A DNA stretch of 21,390 nucleotides from Chara braunii (taxonomy: Eukaryota; Streptophyta; Charophyceae; Charales; Characeae): positions 2,441,858-2,463,247 of the forward strand of contig BFEA01000193.1 of NCBI GenBank assembly GCA_003427395.1, read 5' to 3'. The notes beneath the pieces are model-generated. The model was not told where the DNA came from. It worked only from the letters and a program-made list of their open reading frames with translations, and searched no databases. Shown piece after piece: positions 7,870 to 18,289 of this stretch. Each line of letters begins with the position of its first letter. Within the stretch, counting starts at the first letter, position 1. The position numbers and the translations under genes were made by a program.

Positions 7870-8691
7870 TATCCCAGACTCCATGAAGCGACGTCCCCGT
7901 CAATGGAGAACTATATGCAAATAAAATATGTTTTCCGACAAGCAAATCGTCAAATCCGAATCCTGGAATGAAATGTGGTTTCAGGATTGACGCCATCACC
8001 TTACTTTTCATTATTACTGTCGAGATTTTAACCCGAGTCTCCCACATAAAATAAATTTAATGACTCGAAGTGAGGATATTTGATCTGTACTACAGTACAT
8101 GAAATAGTTAAGTATGACAACACACCTTTCCTTCCCCCACACCCTTAGTCTTTGACCCAGGTATTCGTTGGTTGTTTTCAGGGTCGGTGTCCGCGTGCGA
8201 ACTCAACCCGTCAAACGCGGGTCCTAACCGAGACCTTGGGTATTCAACTCTTGATATCACAATTCAAAGTTGTTTGTCGTCCTGCCCGAAGCCTAATACA
8301 GGAGAACAACAATCTCCATCATGACCCACCACAGTCCTGCTGATCAGGCCGGAGTTGCGGCCCACCGCGTTGTTGCTTATCGGTGGTTACCCTCGTTGGT
8401 TGCGCAACGATGAGATATTCATCCTATCTTTCAAGACTAATCTCGACCCCTTCGACATCCACCTGAATAGATCCTTTCATTGGGGTGACCACCCCTCTAG
8501 TTTCTCTTCGAGGCCATAGTCGAAGGGCCCGCTGCCTGGTTATACCTGGTCAACAGTCGACGCCGACGCTGGGAGTTATGTCCCAACGATGCCAATTTTT
8601 CACCATAGGCTTGGTAATTTATGCCCTCAGGTTAACCCTTGAGGTGGATGAACGATGCTTTAAATAAACCAAATAAATGAGAATTTTTAAT
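7870..8691. other. Spacer between the two 1.24 kb repeat copies
   Basis: No gene was recognised; frames of 60-97 codons have no domain features. The right end (about 8,600-8,691) reads ccctcaggttaacccttgagg, a short dyad, and closes with taaataaaccaaataaatgag, which resembles the A-rich 3' end of a retroposon. An N at 8,692 separates it from repeat copy 2. Confidence 0.4.
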
Positions 8692-8735
8692 NGGGATACT
8701 AACTAACTATAACTAATCCTAACACTAAGGTCACG

Positions 8736-8746
8736 GGTTCGAGTCC
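8736..8746 (+). promoter_or_regulatory. tRNA-like B box in repeat copy 2
   Basis: GGTTCGAGTCC, identical to the copy 1 B box, in the same T-arm-like context. Confidence 0.55.
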
Positions 8747-9894
8747 CGGCCGCTCGGAATGGTGCAAAACAAAGGTAAAGCTCCATACNAAAAGGAGCTA
8801 GNTCAACGGTGGACTGGATTCGATCCCTGCTTCCATCGCCTAACATCCATGTGCTTGAACCTANTGAGCTAGCTCCCACTTCGGGTAGAAGNGGAGCAAC
8901 TCTACTATGTATATAGTAGCNGGGCTCAGTCCANCCAGCGGCCTGAGCCCGTTCTAGCCTGTACGTGTGCGCACGCTTGCTGGTCCGCGCGTCTGCCTGN
9001 GTGCTCGCTGGCTTGAGTGNGTGTGTGACCCGCAAGGGTACTTGGTTGCTTAGAAGGNCCGAAGGCCCGGTACTTACCTGTAGTCGTGGCTTCGAGGGAT
9101 GCGACGAGAAAGCTATAAGGTAGCGGGNTANACCCGCACACTTAGAACAGCGGGGAAACACTCAAGTGGCGGGTAGGNTAGTACCACANCTAGTAAAGGC
9201 AGACGTGCCGCGCATTCAAGGCCGAGTAGAAGAAGACAGAAGTTGGCACTTTTAGAGGCCCGNTAGCGTTAAGTAGGNAGGTACCAGTCCAAGTAGCCTG
9301 AGTCTAATNCNTGTACGGACGATATCAGGGTCTGTAATGATGTTTNCTTCCGAAGGGACGNAGACACCGGCTCACTCGCGTGGTCGAGCGACTAGAAAGT
9401 TTCTGTCCAAGAGGGATGTGTCCCACTTTACATGGAAGGTTGAGCGAGTGTCTCATCCTCACTTGCGGTATACGTGTAAGGACGGAAGGTACCCCTTCGA
9501 GTATGTGCTAACAATCTGGACGCTACGGCAAGCCGATGGTCAGACAGTTTTAATCGCTCCGGCCGTACGGTCGGGGCGTATATTAATTTATTCTGACTAA
9601 TGTACTGATGATTAAGTCTTAGCGTACATCGTAGATCTACTCGTCATAACATCAACCCTATCGACCCCTCAACCTCTTCGGTCGAAGGGTATTACTGCAG
9701 ATCCTAACCTTCACAGCGTTCGTCATAACAACGCGCGCGCATACTTAACGAAATTTTCTCACCGATTTTGCCCCGACCTTAATGGTCGAGGAATTCGTTT
9801 CGAGTGTCACGCTCAAGCGTGCACACCCTTTCCATTCCAGACTGGCTCCGTCATGGTAGCCGATGTCGTCACTGTGTCGAATGCAAAAGCATGG

Positions 9895-9920
9895 CCAAAT
9901 ACCCTTGTAAGGGTATTTGG
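9895..9920. repeat. 26-bp palindromic hairpin near the repeat's right end, copy 2
   Basis: Same perfect 12-bp arms with a GT centre as at 7,836-7,861. It lies 8 bp from the junction with the truncated LINE. Confidence 0.8.
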
Positions 9921-9928
9921 TCCGACAG

Positions 9929-10744
9929 CGGGACACCCAATCTTGCAGGTCGGCATCTTATAGATTGCGAGTATTTAGTCGGAAAAATCCTCGCCCTCGC
10001 TCGACTCCAGACTGTAAGCTAACCTCAGCTACCACCGGCTTGTGGTCGGAGAAGGGGTTGCCCACCGGAATGACGCTCGTCACTCCTTTCAAGACTTGTT
10101 CTCCTACTAAAAAATAATTTAATATGCGCCTTGTAAATGTGACTGTCATTCTTCATTTGTGACATCCACGTGTATCTTACTTCTTTCGGCAACAGGGCAT
10201 GAAAGGGATCTATGAGGGTGAGTCTTGTCATCAGAGTTAGGAGCGTTTGTATGTTTCCTCTGTCCGCTGACTATGATCCTGGGCTCAGTGCACTGTCCAG
10301 GGACAGGTTCCAGTCCCCTGCAATAATAAGCTTGTCGACTTTAGGGATATGAGGCATCAGGTTTTCGTAGCATCTGGTACGTTTCATTGTGTTTGTCGGG
10401 GCATATATTGTCATCAACGCCCATTTCGCTTGTCCCATCTCCACCTTCACCCATGCCCGCCTGCCCCATATGTCGGTTTCTGATTCCAGTATCTTTACTG
10501 GTAGGTCCTGGTGTATTAGGATCACTACACACACACGAGTCCCCTGTGTAGGAGCCCAAACATGTGGGCCATCCCACCACTTTCCAAGCTCATCCAGTTT
10601 CTCTTCTGACAGTTTTGTCTCCTGTACTAAGAGTACATTTATCCTCTAATCATGAACCCAATATTTTTTTCTCCTTTGTTTCCCCCTGTCTGATGTGTCC
10701 CCCATACCCCGCACATTCCAAATTGCAACCTTCAACCTATTCAT
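9929..10744 (-). pseudogene. LINE-A ORF2 fragment: APE-type endonuclease
   Basis: This encoded the endonuclease that nicks target DNA to prime reverse transcription. From the ATG at 10,744 the motifs run in order: AIWNVRGMG, VQETKL (catalytic Glu kept), DIWGRRAWVKV, AGDWNLSLD, then YTWMSQM and, after a frameshift near 10,120, RRILNYFL (RRLD-type motif with Asp changed to Asn) and SDHKPVV (catalytic Asp-His kept). A TAG interrupts it at 10,646-10,648, a stop follows SPGS at 10,271, and another follows FRLNTRNL near 9,955. The similarity to LINE-B ORF2 continues to the cut at 9,929. The ATG overlaps the last base of the ORF1 stop (TAATG). Confidence 0.85.
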
Positions 10745-13404
10745 TAAGGTGATTTGTTTCCGCTTGGTCTTGGATGCGGGATGTTTCTTCTTGTAGGGCT
10801 AAGCCTGCATTTCCTTCGCCTTCTTCCGACTTGAGCACAATGCCACCTGTCCTGCTCCTCGAACTCCCTCTGGATAAGTTGATTTCCGACTGTGTTCTTC
10901 ATTCTTCCGTTAGCATTTTCGCGAAATGTTATGAATTCAGTTCCTCTCCTGTAGGTAGTTTTTCTTGTATTTTGAGTAGCACCCTTGCCGAAATGTCTGG
11001 GAGTATCGTCATGTTGTCCAACTCGTGTATGTTGCACTGTTGAATTCCGTCCGCCTTAAGCCATCGGATCCCCGCCTGAGCCAAGTTATCAACAGTTTCT
11101 GTTGAAATGCATGCATCCAGAATCGGGAAGTATAGTTTGTATACTCCTTCTGCGTTCTCAACTATGATGCTTATCATAGTCGATTTTGGAACTATACGAA
11201 TCGGGACATTGTTCCCATGCAAAGCCCTTGTCTTTGTCATAATTAAGGAGGGCGTTGGGCATCTGTCCACCTTCTCCGAGGGGAGCAGGGACCTGTCCTC
11301 TGTATTCGATAGCGCCGTAAATGAAATTTCATCTTTTGCCATGGTGCACAAAATACGAATAAACCTTCGCTGAGCTACTTGTATCTGGCTCCCATGCAGG
11401 GTGTCCATTTGCATATTCCTGTCAAGTTTCTGCAGCGTTGATTCTTTCTGTGATCTTCCTTTTTGCTCTCTTGAGCTGGCAGAGCTTTCAAGGGAGGTTG
11501 CTGGCCTACCTGACTGACTTGGTTGAAGACTCTCTTCCTCACCCTCCCCTTCGGCGCCTTCGCTATCCATCCGAATCCTTGATTGCAACGTGATGTGAGA
11601 TGTCGAGAGTTTTCTTTGGTATTGCTCCTCCAGGCCCTCCTGTTCTTCTACCTTGTCGCTCCACCGATTCTCGCTTCCCTTCTCCGGGGCATCTTCCCCT
11701 TGCAGTGTCTCTCTCCTACCGCCATTGCATTTTCGTTCCATCTGTTTTTGTCCGTTTTCTCTTCAGGGGGTCCATGCGTCTCCCGTTTCTGTTCCACCAA
11801 TCCACCCTCGTCCCCGGGGGGGTCCTTTATGAGGGTCGGGATCCTGTGGGTTTTACCACCTTGAGGTTGACCTTAAGTGCCGAGTGCGCCTTTGTGGAAA
11901 GTTCGGGTCCCACTCGCTCCCATTCACCGGCTCCATCGGATAGTGGGGTCTAGGATAACACGGGGGGGGTATCTGATAGCAGATTCTCCCTAACATTTGT
12001 GTACCTCCTCCGTACGCCACTGGCAGTTCTTCCAGGTGTATTTGTGGAAAGCCTTGTTGACCTCGATGGTCTGTGAAGTGGTGTCTCATGTGCTCATGGT
12101 ACACTTGGTAGTTCTCAGGGATGCCGACGCCCATTAATCTGCATAGTCCTTGTATTTCGAAATGTTATTCTCCTGATCGTCGAAGCTTCTGCCTCCATGA
12201 AGAATGATCTGCCCATGGGGGGAGAAGTGAGGGATCCCACTGTGCCCCCCCTCCATGTGCGTCGTGCTCCATCTCAATTCGGTGCCTCTGTGTAGCACCT
12301 AACTCTCCTTTTTAATGATTTACTGAGACTTGGTTGGCATTGGCTTTCCTGACCAGATTCTCCATGCCACTCATTCTGCTGCGAGGGCCCTGCATTTGAG
12401 AACCTTCTTGACTTGTTCCTCCTGGGGCACGGCCTGGGACTTGACCACAGTTCGGGCCGCCCACTTTATACACTTCGCTTGCCAGCCCCGCCTGTTCCTC
12501 TTGATGTTGTCAAAAGAGTTCCTTATGTCCGCCCTGACATTCACAGATCGGTCTTCCCCTCTGCCCCATCACCCTCTTACGTGGGCAGCATTCTTCCGTG
12601 TGGTAATAACATCTGCAGATGCGGCAGCAGTCGGTATACGACATCGCTACTATGTCGACTTTCCACCGTTCTCCCTTGGGGACTGGATTACCAGGTCATC
12701 CCCGCCATATCCAACTCTATGTTCATCAGCTTCCACCTTGTTCTATCGTCTCTGGTGGATGCATGTTTAGAACTGTTTCAAACATACCCTCTACAACTTC
12801 TTTGAGGTAGAAGTAAACATACAGTTGTACCCATAGGCGCCCTCTGTAATTTTAAGTCCTTCAACTCCTGGTGTGTCATCCACAACTTGAATACTACCTG
12901 GTATTGATCTTCCCCCAGTTTAATTTTAGCCTCTCCTTCTCATAGCAACCACTATTTGACTTCCTTTCTGTTTGCTACATAGGATATGACATTAGCCCCT
13001 TCGAACATGATCCTTCCCCTTTTCACATTGGGGTTGAACATTCTCCTAGCCATCCAACCATATTCGAAGGCACAAATCAAGGCTTCCTTAACTCCCCTTG
13101 CTAGGGATTTTGCTTCCTCCTGAAAGATAACAATTACCGTCCTTTCTTTAACTCATTGTTATTTAATTGTATCCACATCTTCGTTCACCACGAATCTTTT
13201 GCCTTCTTCGTCCTCTACTATCTCCCCCAGATTTCCTCCTTTTGGGCATACTCCCTCGTCGTAATACTTTCCTACAGACTCCCTCAATCGGTCATTTTTC
13301 CTTCCATCCCCTCCATTACCACTCCCTTTTCGTTGGCCTCTATGCAGTGGGATATATGGTCGTTGGCATGTTGGCCTTCCTGCTTTCGTTCGCATCTTCA
13401 TCAT
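10744..13404 (-). pseudogene. LINE-A ORF1: DUF4283-like, CCHC knuckle, RNA-binding protein relic
   Basis: ORF1 of such elements makes the nucleic-acid-binding protein of the retrotransposition RNP. The start ATG at 13,404 and the stop at 10,746-10,744 share a frame, nominally 887 codons. In order: a charged N-terminus (KNDRLRESVGKYYDEG); a DUF4283-like part at about 12,790-13,140 (RGRIMFEGANVISYVAN, VVFKLWMTHQEL); a CCHC zinc knuckle at 12,585-12,626; a Pro/Gln-rich middle; an acidic stretch (EGAEGEGEEES); and a C-terminal region (about 10,929-11,390) also seen in LINE-B. The part from the knuckle to 10,929 lies in one shifted frame, with stops after KELF, VNH, RRSGE, TSRW (near 11,853) and WTP. 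At least two compensating frameshifts are needed, so it is a pseudogene. Confidence 0.8.
12585..12626 (-). other. CCHC zinc knuckle in LINE-A ORF1
   Basis: The minus-strand translation CRICRCYYHTEECC fits C-X2-C-X4-H-X4-C exactly, with basic residues (PRKR) just after it. It is in the same frame as the following ORF1 sequence at 12,134-11,853. This is the nucleic-acid-binding knuckle typical of plant LINE ORF1 and Gag proteins. No equivalent was found in the LINE-B ORF1. Confidence 0.85.
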
Positions 13405-14086
13405 AACTGTTGGCGTTCAACCCTAAAGCAGCGGGTCATAACTTAACTACTGATCCAACAGTACTTCAAACGTAAGAGAACGTAAAAGAAACTGAAAAGT
13501 CGGAGCCAGACCATGAGGCTCGTGAAAGAAAAACGGGACCCCACAGTCCCGCCGAAGAAGGAGGTATGACGACAGCACCACCGCTTTTGTGTGGCCGCCC
13601 CCCGTTCCTCGAAAAGACTATGTAGTCCACGAGGTGCAGCGGGAGGGCTTTGAGTGACCGTCCCCTTGTGTGTGGCTGTTTGAAAGTTGTGTGGTTGGTA
13701 CCGGGTGTTGGAAAGGTCGAAGTGCCAAGAAGCGCGAGTTGTTTTTTTTGTTTTCGGAGTCCAGGCCCTACTATCCACTCCGGCAGTTTGTGTGTGTGGG
13801 GCAAGTTCCCACCCACCACCAGGGGTCGACTACCGGAGAAGGCCTATGACCGCTCGTGCAAAAATGCAGGCGGCCGACGACGTTATGGTATGTCGCGTGC
13901 CCCCCGCACCTGCCCTACCGGCCCGACGTGCATTCCCCAGAGCGGCCACCAACTGTCCACTGGGACCTACATCCGTTTGCCCTACCGTTCCCATGTCGGG
14001 GCCTCCAAGGATCGTTGCCTGTCGCACATACATATGAACCACGGACATACGGGATGTTGGACCCGGACATGACACCCCCCCCCCCC
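13405..14086 (-). promoter_or_regulatory. Probable 5' UTR / internal promoter region of LINE-A
   Basis: About 680 bases lie between the ORF1 start and a G12 run on the minus strand. Overlapping frames on both strands (for example 13,650-14,072 and 13,466-13,819) show no domains and are treated as shadows. LINE 5' UTRs carry the internal promoter, but no specific promoter motif was identified here. A T10 run on the minus strand (14,096-14,087) lies just outside the G run. Confidence 0.45.
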
Positions 14087-14096
14087 AAAAAAAAAA

Positions 14097-14281
14097 CATT
14101 CCCCATCTTTTGTGTTGCGGATACCGTTTGCAGCTCAATCAAAAAACGAGACATTTTCTTGCGGAATGGAATCTGTGCGGCATGCCACGATACCCCAACT
14201 CCGAAATAGTCTGCGGCGGTGTCGACATCTCCTGTGACCGCGGAAAGAAGTCGGATCCCCATAAACTCCAAAAAATAATTC
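14097..14281. other. Unassigned DNA between LINE-A and LINE-B
   Basis: No gene was recognised; overlapping frames on both strands disagree and lack domains. It could be flanking host sequence or more of the LINE-A 5' UTR. Confidence 0.3.
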
Positions 14282-14554
14282 TTTTTTTTTTGGAAAAACC
14301 AACTTTGCATTTCAGTATAACAAAAGGAGGCCGGAAATTCCTTCGCAAACAACCCAGAAAAACCTTCGGACCATTACCCAGCTTTAGGTGCAGGCACTGG
14401 AGAATAAGTTTCAGGCATAAATGGCCACATCTCAGACCGCTGCTCTAATAACCCTCCGGTCCTGGGAACGAAAGAAAACCACAAGGCCTTAAAAGCCACA
14501 CAAACCAAGACCTACCACAAGAAGCACCAAGCCTATCCTATCAATTCTAATAAA

Positions 14555-14560
14555 TTTATT
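14555..14560 (-). promoter_or_regulatory. Polyadenylation signal candidate (AATAAA) of LINE-B
   Basis: AATAAA on the minus strand about 335 bases after the ORF2 stop, in an AT-rich part of the 3' UTR. No poly(A) tail follows immediately. Confidence 0.35.
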
Positions 14561-14893
14561 GTATCTATCATTATAACTATACTACCGCTACTTACAAATA
14601 TAATAATTTTCCCCTAATACGGGGTGAATGCGAAAAATCCCAGCTTAGGATTCCAACAACGGTAGCTGCTCCCTCCACCAAACCCCACTGCCTGCCTACA
14701 GTGACCCCCAAAAGAACCCAGCAATCGAGCGCTACAGGTTGCAACAATACCAACAAATAAACAACACTCATCAACAACAACAACAACAATGACCAAAAAA
14801 ACATACTAAATTAAAACTCACGTGTCTTAAGTTCCTAATGGGGTAGCCAGGGAACTTGACTACCGATCATCAAAAACACTAGGAAAATTCTGA
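14561..14893 (-). other. 3' UTR of LINE-B
   Basis: It follows the ORF2 stop and has no conserved frame. It includes a small (TTG)n on the minus strand (about 14,771-14,789) and T-rich sequence. Small minus-strand Leu/Val-rich frames here are shadows. Confidence 0.5.
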
Positions 14894-15289
14894 TCATACT
14901 TGGAGCAGCCAGGACTCGGAGTCAAAAACCAACTGTGTGTCATCTACCCGAATCAGCGAACCCCGAAGGCCCATGTATCCAGAAACCAACGGAGACCACC
15001 TTTTGATAACTGTCGAGGTTTCACTTTGCGACGCCAGTCTGCCTAAATCGGCCTGTCTCATCAGACTTGTAAAAGTACATCGAATTTGACGATTTGTCCA
15101 TTCTTTGTTCTCAAAGACCTGATCATTACGACTTTGCCAGATTACTGCAAAACAAACTGCTTGTGTCGCCTGAGCGACATAACCCTATCCTTTTGACTTC
15201 GAAAAGCCTTCAGGGAGTCCGCCCAATAGGGACCACACCTTATCTCATTCAAAGGTCGGGCCCGAGATCCAGTTTCAGCGGTTCATCCA

Positions 15290-15481
15290 CTATTGCCAGA
15301 TTCGACTAGAAGCCAGGCAGTCCCACCACAAGTGAACAGTTGCTTCGAATGCCCATTTGCATCTTTTGCATGTCAAGTCGAGATTTAATCCACGCTCCGC
15401 TAGCCGTACGGCTGATGGTGTAGCAACCAAAGAAACCAACCGTAACAACGAGGTATGCTTTTGGTTAGCAATCAAGTTCAA
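15290..15481 (-). other. zf-RVT domain of LINE-B ORF2
   Basis: The segment TPSAVRLAERGLNLDLTC, then CKRC, then ATVHLWWDC and RIW has the pattern of the zinc-binding domain after the reverse transcriptase in plant LINEs (two Cys pairs, His, then a Cys). It is in frame with the ORF2 stop at 14,894. A TAG at 15,290 interrupts the tail after RIWQ. Confidence 0.85.
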
Positions 15482-16850
15482 TTATTCCCATCAAGATGTA
15501 AGGGCAATATCAATCACTGGCATTTCCAGAGGCAATAGTTGAGCCCAACGGGCTCGAGCCATTACTCTGGGAAGTTTCAGTGGTTGATTTGCATTATATC
15601 CCAGTTTCAGGGAGTATTATGCTAGAGTAGCATTCGAACCTCGAGGGCGTTTTATGGTTCATTCCCACATCGCTGGGTCTAACGTCATTTGTGTGATTGG
15701 GCAGCCTTTACTGAATAATTGATAAAAAAAATGGGGGGTCCTCAGACCTTGCGTGTTCGTAAACTCGAATCTGTTGCAGTGCCTCACCCAGTGGTGGGGG
15801 TGGGTTCTCCTCCTCCAATTCCAGTACTCCAGAGTTTTAGACATCCCAACACTGAAAGTTTCTACAACCATTTGAATCGATCGTCATTACTTCCAAACTT
15901 GTTGCAGTTCTGAGGGGGAACTGGAGAACCATGTCCCCGGAGGACCAATACCGCTTGGTGCAATAATTTCCTTCCAGTGATTCGGGATAGCGTCGATTAC
16001 CTGTTGTTTCCTCTTTGCTAAGCGTCATACCCGGTCTAATTTGAATCTCAAATCAGAATCCAGAATCCAGTTTCCGCGGAGGTCATCCCAAAGGTCCCTG
16101 ATACATAGTATCCCCTTCTCAATCCAAGATCGACAAAAATTGGCGGGAGAGGAATCTACCCTTAGTCACTCCCCTGAGGAATCTCTTACCTTAGGGTTCT
16201 CGAAAATGGGTTGGGAAAATACTTCTGGTTTTGTTCGGGGTTCCACCCAAACATTAGGGCGGATCTTCCTCCATGCTGTGATAATTGTGGACCAGAAGAT
16301 TTATTTTATGTGATGACGCTGCTAAGAGTAAAGGAGCAGACAAGTCTATATATCTTCTGGGTGGCTGAGGTTTCATTCCTTACCTAGGATGTGTTCTGCC
16401 AAATGAATCCAGTACTCAGGAGAAGGGTTCAGGCTGTCTTTGATTAACCATATGCATAGCATCACCATGTTCTGTCTAAGTGGATCCAGCATTCCCAGTC
16501 CCCCTTCACTACGTGGTAGGCATAACATTTCCCAAGCAACCTTTGAAATAAATGACTCCTCGTCTTCTGCAAAGGCTTTCCAAAAACATTTAGTTGTTTT
16601 TTTCTGAACCAGCGAGTAGAGTTGAGGGCCTAGGCCCCTTACTCTGCCTATGAACCAAAGGAGGGCAAACAGAGTCTCGTTAACCACCAATGCATGACCA
16701 TAGATTGACAAGTGTGAAGCCCTTTCCCACAGTGTAAGTCTTTGAGTGACTTTGAGACAGAAAGCTTATCTGCACATCGGAACAGTCCCTATGGGTTATC
16801 CGGACCCCCAAGAAGCGTTCTGACTCATCATTATTGATTCGTTTCACACC

Positions 16851-17743
16851 TCATTGCACACACAGGAAAAATTCTATTGGCAGAAAATAGATCGATTTAT
16901 GCCAATTTATGGCAGCCTCTGATAGGTCCGCATACTCATCAAGACAAGCTCTAAGTGCGGTCATTGACCATTGGGAGTTTTGTACTACGGCGAAAAGATC
17001 GTCAGCCAAGGCCTTCACCTTATAGGGTGAAGGACCTGCAGCCAGACTGATGGTTTGTGCATGGGCCCTGATATTGTTCATGACTCTCTCCATCTGGACT
17101 ACAAATAGCAGCGGAGAGAGAGGACACCCTTGTCGAAGGGATCTGGTCAGAGAAAATTCACCAGACAGTCTACCATTGACAAGCACAGTCGCGCTGGAAA
17201 AGGTGTAGAGGTCAATGACCCATGAGCAGAAGTTTAGGCCGAATTCCATCCAATGTAATGTTGTCAAAACATATGGTCAATTTACTCGGTCATATGTTTT
17301 TTCAGGTCTAACAGCAGTACGACGATGTCTAGATTTCCATTTTGGACGATTTCCAACGTTTCAATAGCGGTAAAGAAATTGTCAAAGATTGAGCGACTTT
17401 TAATAAAAGTCGCTTGATCTGAGAGAACTAATGCTGGTTTATATCGCCCTAGGCATCTCGCAAGCACTTTAGCAAGAATTTTGTAGGAGACATTAACGAC
17501 TGAGATCGGTCGCCAGTTTCGAATTTCAGAGCGGTCCCCTTTCTTAAAAAGGAGCGAAATGATCCACCGACCCATATTTCTTGATAGACGCCCGTCTGAG
17601 AGAATATCATTATATATCTCTACCAATGGTTCTCCAATCACATCCCACAAGGATATATACATTTTTGTAGGAAGACCATCGTCACCAGGAGCCTTTCCAA
17701 CTGACATAGCCTTTAAGGCTTCTAATGCTTTTATCGTAGTCAC
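16851..17743 (-). other. Reverse transcriptase domain of LINE-B ORF2
   Basis: The motifs are KAPGDDGLP, LLFKKGD, NWRPISVVNVSYKILAKVLA, SDQATFIKSRSI, LLLDLKK (broken), RQGCPLSPLLFVV and ALADDLFAVV. The catalytic box normally reads FADD or YADD; here the aromatic residue is Leu (TTG, 17,007-17,009). Both catalytic Asp residues remain. The two halves lie in different frames, split at the T6 run near 17,300. Confidence 0.9.
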
Positions 17744-18289
17744 CGTTCATTCTAAATCGAGCCTACCTACTGTGGAAAGGCGAGCTTGAGTGTTGATACA
17801 GTGTTTAGATTCTTGGTGAAGATCCGATCGTCGCATACTTCTTTCAGTTCTTTGGCTTTCGGGGCCACGTCATCAAATTGATGTTTCAATTATTTCATTG
17901 GAATTGACAAGCGTCTAGGGAGGAGTTTATGAAAGGTCTCCTTGGTCATACGATCGTGTACTGCTATCCCCTTGATTTTCAATCTTTCTTCCCAAACCTC
18001 CGACTGCTTACATTCAAGATCATCCCATTCTGCCAATATCCTAATTCTCTCCTTGCCCCAGACTTTCTATGAGACCGGGTGTTCCATCATTCTACGTTCA
18101 GCATAGGCAAGCATTTTCTGGACTAACTGCATCTTTCTATTCCTTTCAAAAGCCAGTATACGAGAGATAATGTTTAATAAATTGGAGAACATATTGGAAC
18201 CTGCATCCCACTATTTTGCAAGGGAGGGGAAGTTCGTCTGTGCTTTTGCCCAGTCCCGCCAGAACTGCTTCATCCAAGCTAGTATTTCA

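Larger units (their letters stand above)
8693..9928. repeat. 1.24 kb interspersed repeat, copy 2 (N-rich)
   Basis: Direct-orientation partner of 6,633-7,869, offset by about 2.06 kb. It carries roughly twenty scattered single Ns, while copy 1 has none, as expected if reads from several family members were collapsed here. Its right end is fused directly to LINE-A coding sequence at 9,929. Confidence 0.85.
9929..14086 (-). mobile_element. LINE-A: L1-type non-LTR retrotransposon, 3'-truncated
   Basis: Read on the minus strand it has a 5' UTR (14,086-13,405), a long decayed ORF1 and the endonuclease portion of ORF2, then stops abruptly at 9,929. Reverse transcriptase, zf-RVT domain and 3' UTR are missing. 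Since target-primed reverse transcription normally loses the 5' end, a missing 3' end implies a later deletion, recombination or a mis-join. The 5' limit is placed at a G12 run (minus strand) at 14,086-14,075 and is uncertain. The family is the same broad type as LINE-B, but protein identity is only moderate. Confidence 0.85.

Noticed and set aside
11583-11953. Plus-strand frames with hydrophobic segments resembling membrane spans
   Set aside because: Antisense to the conserved minus-strand ORF1 frame 11,741-10,929; the hydrophobicity comes from the antisense of a Glu/Gln/Ser-rich sequence.
12330-12810. Plus-strand frames of up to 146 codons
   Set aside because: They lie opposite the LINE-A ORF1, which has a clear zinc knuckle on the minus strand, so they are antisense shadows.
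13650-14352. Overlapping frames of 102-145 codons on both strands
   Set aside because: All are mutually overlapping with no domain, and the position fits LINE-A 5' UTR and flank.
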